7,149 nt of DNA from Deltaproteobacteria bacterium (lineage in GTDB: Bacteria; Desulfobacterota; DSM-4660; Desulfatiglandales; Desulfatiglandaceae), in the NCBI GenBank assembly GCA_019314425.1, contig JAFCZI010000123.1, forward strand, positions 1 through 7,149, given 5' to 3'. The notes beneath the pieces are model-generated. The model was not told the DNA's origin. It saw only the letters and a program-made list of their open reading frames with translations, and ran no database searches. This document shows, one piece after another, positions 6,758-7,149 of this stretch (position 1 is its first letter; the number at the start of each line of letters is the position of its first letter). Position numbers and translations under genes: made by a program.

Positions 6758-6786
6758 ATTTTACAGCCATATCTCAAAAATTTAAA
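6758..6786 (-). promoter_or_regulatory. Possible sigma-70-type promoter of the activator gene
   Basis: On the minus strand TTTAAA (6781-6786) and TAAAAT (6758-6763) are separated by 17 bp, with TG directly before the -10. The -35 match is only moderate (4 of 6) and AT-rich sequence makes chance matches likely. It would start transcription near 6751, about 70 nt ahead of the first ATG. Confidence 0.3.
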
Positions 6787-6902
6787 AAGGTTTGTTTTCG
6801 CTTCGAACACATTGATAATCATTAGCCACTCTTGACTTCAGAAAAGCAACGGCCCGAATATAGATATTTAGAATAGGTTGGTCAAGCATATATACCAGAA
6901 GT

Positions 6903-6955
6903 GGGGGGGCATTCTGTTGAACATCGGCATAGACTAAGGTCACAATAGCCCCCCC
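6903..6955. repeat. Inverted repeat of G and C runs
   Basis: GGGGGGGC (6903-6910) and GCCCCCCC (6948-6955) are perfect 8-bp inverted arms around a 37-base loop; the loop contains a small palindrome TGTTGAACA (6915-6923). The right arm overlaps the ABC-F remnant. It may be a by-product of slippage in decaying sequence, or a stable RNA/DNA hairpin. Confidence 0.5.
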
Positions 6956-7022
6956 CAATTTCCAAGGGCTTCTTCCAGGATCCACAGGGGTTGACGTTCA
7001 GATCGTTGGTGGGCTCATCGAA
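6910..7022 (-). pseudogene. Decayed fragment of an ABC-F ATPase (Walker B region)
   Basis: Reading the minus strand from 7022, FDEPTNDLNVN (7022-6990) matches the LLDEPTNDLDVN stretch of ABC-F proteins such as EttA. After an apparent one-base deletion, the next frame gives LWILEEALGNWGG (6987-6949), matching TLRALEEALENFGG of the same proteins. A third frame then gives GAIVTLVYAD, weakly like GCAVVISHDR. The family's order is kept across two frame changes, so this is a broken gene remnant rather than a working gene. Walker A, the signature motif and the second ATPase domain are absent. It directly abuts the hydrolase fragment at 7025, suggesting a deletion or rearrangement joined two gene pieces. 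The recognition rests on conserved motifs read by eye. Confidence 0.6.
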
Positions 7023-7024
7023 CC

Positions 7025-7149
7025 TTAATGGTGAATCCAGCCGCAGTGATCGGAGTGCAGATGAGTGCAGAAGACATAATCGATGTCTTCAGGGTGCACG
7101 CCGGCCGCCTCGAGATTGCTGAGCCAGACTGCATTGCGACGCTGGTGCC
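7025..7149 (-). pseudogene. Truncated MBL-fold metallo-hydrolase (partial at window edge)
   Basis: The last 40 residues of a minus-strand frame entering from the window edge include AAGVHPEDIDYVFCTHLHSD and then HCGW. The stretch THLHSDHCGW holds the HxHxDH metal-binding motif of metallo-beta-lactamase-fold hydrolases, and the preceding GVxPEDIDYVFCTH is typical of lactonase-like members. The frame stops (IHH, TAA at 7025-7027) four residues after the motif, whereas family members continue for well over 100 residues with further metal ligands. The protein therefore cannot be complete. Its missing part is replaced directly by the ABC-F remnant. The N-terminal part lies outside the window. A sequencing or assembly error is a less likely alternative. 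Confidence 0.72.

Larger units (their letters stand above)
6681..6909. other. AT-rich intergenic region upstream of the activator gene
   Basis: No gene is supported here on either strand. Base composition is visibly more AT-rich than in the flanking genes. It holds a possible promoter (6758-6786) and an operator-like dyad (6730-6746), annotated separately. A GTG-initiated 67-codon frame on the minus strand ends inside it (6782-6985), but it starts within the ABC-F gene remnant and looks like decayed coding sequence. Confidence 0.6.

Noticed and set aside
6782..6985. 67-codon minus-strand frame starting at GTG
   Set aside because: It begins inside the ABC-F remnant, has no ribosome site that I can see, and beyond the first residues shows no family pattern.
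1..7149. CRISPR array, tRNA, rRNA, insertion sequence ends or attachment sites
   Set aside because: No regularly spaced repeats, cloverleaf-like sequence, transposase gene or terminal inverted repeats were seen on reading both strands.

Overview
The window looks like a piece of chromosome from a Desulfobacterota-type (deltaproteobacterial, probably anaerobic and perhaps sulfate-reducing) organism. The basis is gene style only: an NtrC-family sigma-54 activator beside a universal stress protein, an SLC13 permease with RCK_C domains, cytidylate-kinase-like proteins and a single-domain response regulator is a combination I associate with that group. No rRNA or marker gene fixes the taxonomy. Every gene I can support is on the minus strand; the long plus-strand reading frames are shadows.

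Read in the direction of transcription (high to low coordinates), the window opens with a decayed stretch (about 6910-7149). It holds the truncated end of a metallo-beta-lactamase-fold hydrolase, cut just after its HxHxDH motif, followed by a frameshifted scrap of an ABC-F ATPase around a DEPTND motif. An AT-rich spacer (6681-6909) follows, with a possible sigma-70-type promoter and an operator-like dyad. Then comes a sigma-54-dependent response regulator (5247-6680).

The 232-bp gap after the activator contains a textbook -24/-12 promoter (5049-5064, TGGCACG-N4-TTGCT) about 24 nt from the estimated transcription start to the next start codon. Upstream of it lie two related, partly palindromic TGTTGC...GAAC elements that could be activator sites. 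This promoter faces a co-directional series: a UspA-like protein (4550-5014), an SLC13-family permease with a soluble RCK_C insert (2648-4456), two tandem paralogous cytidylate-kinase-like proteins with BON-like C-termini (1811-2623 and 936-1757), a receiver-only response regulator (432-845) and the N-terminus of a membrane sensor protein, probably a histidine kinase, running off the edge (1-393).

Working model (inference): a membrane sensor signals to the activator and/or the lone receiver. The activator then switches on a module in which anion transport is tied to three proteins of nucleotide-binding families (Usp, RCK_C, cytidylate-kinase-like). The tandem kinase-like pair with a fused BON-like tail, placed between transporter and two-component genes, is the least explained part and the best candidate for an undescribed function.
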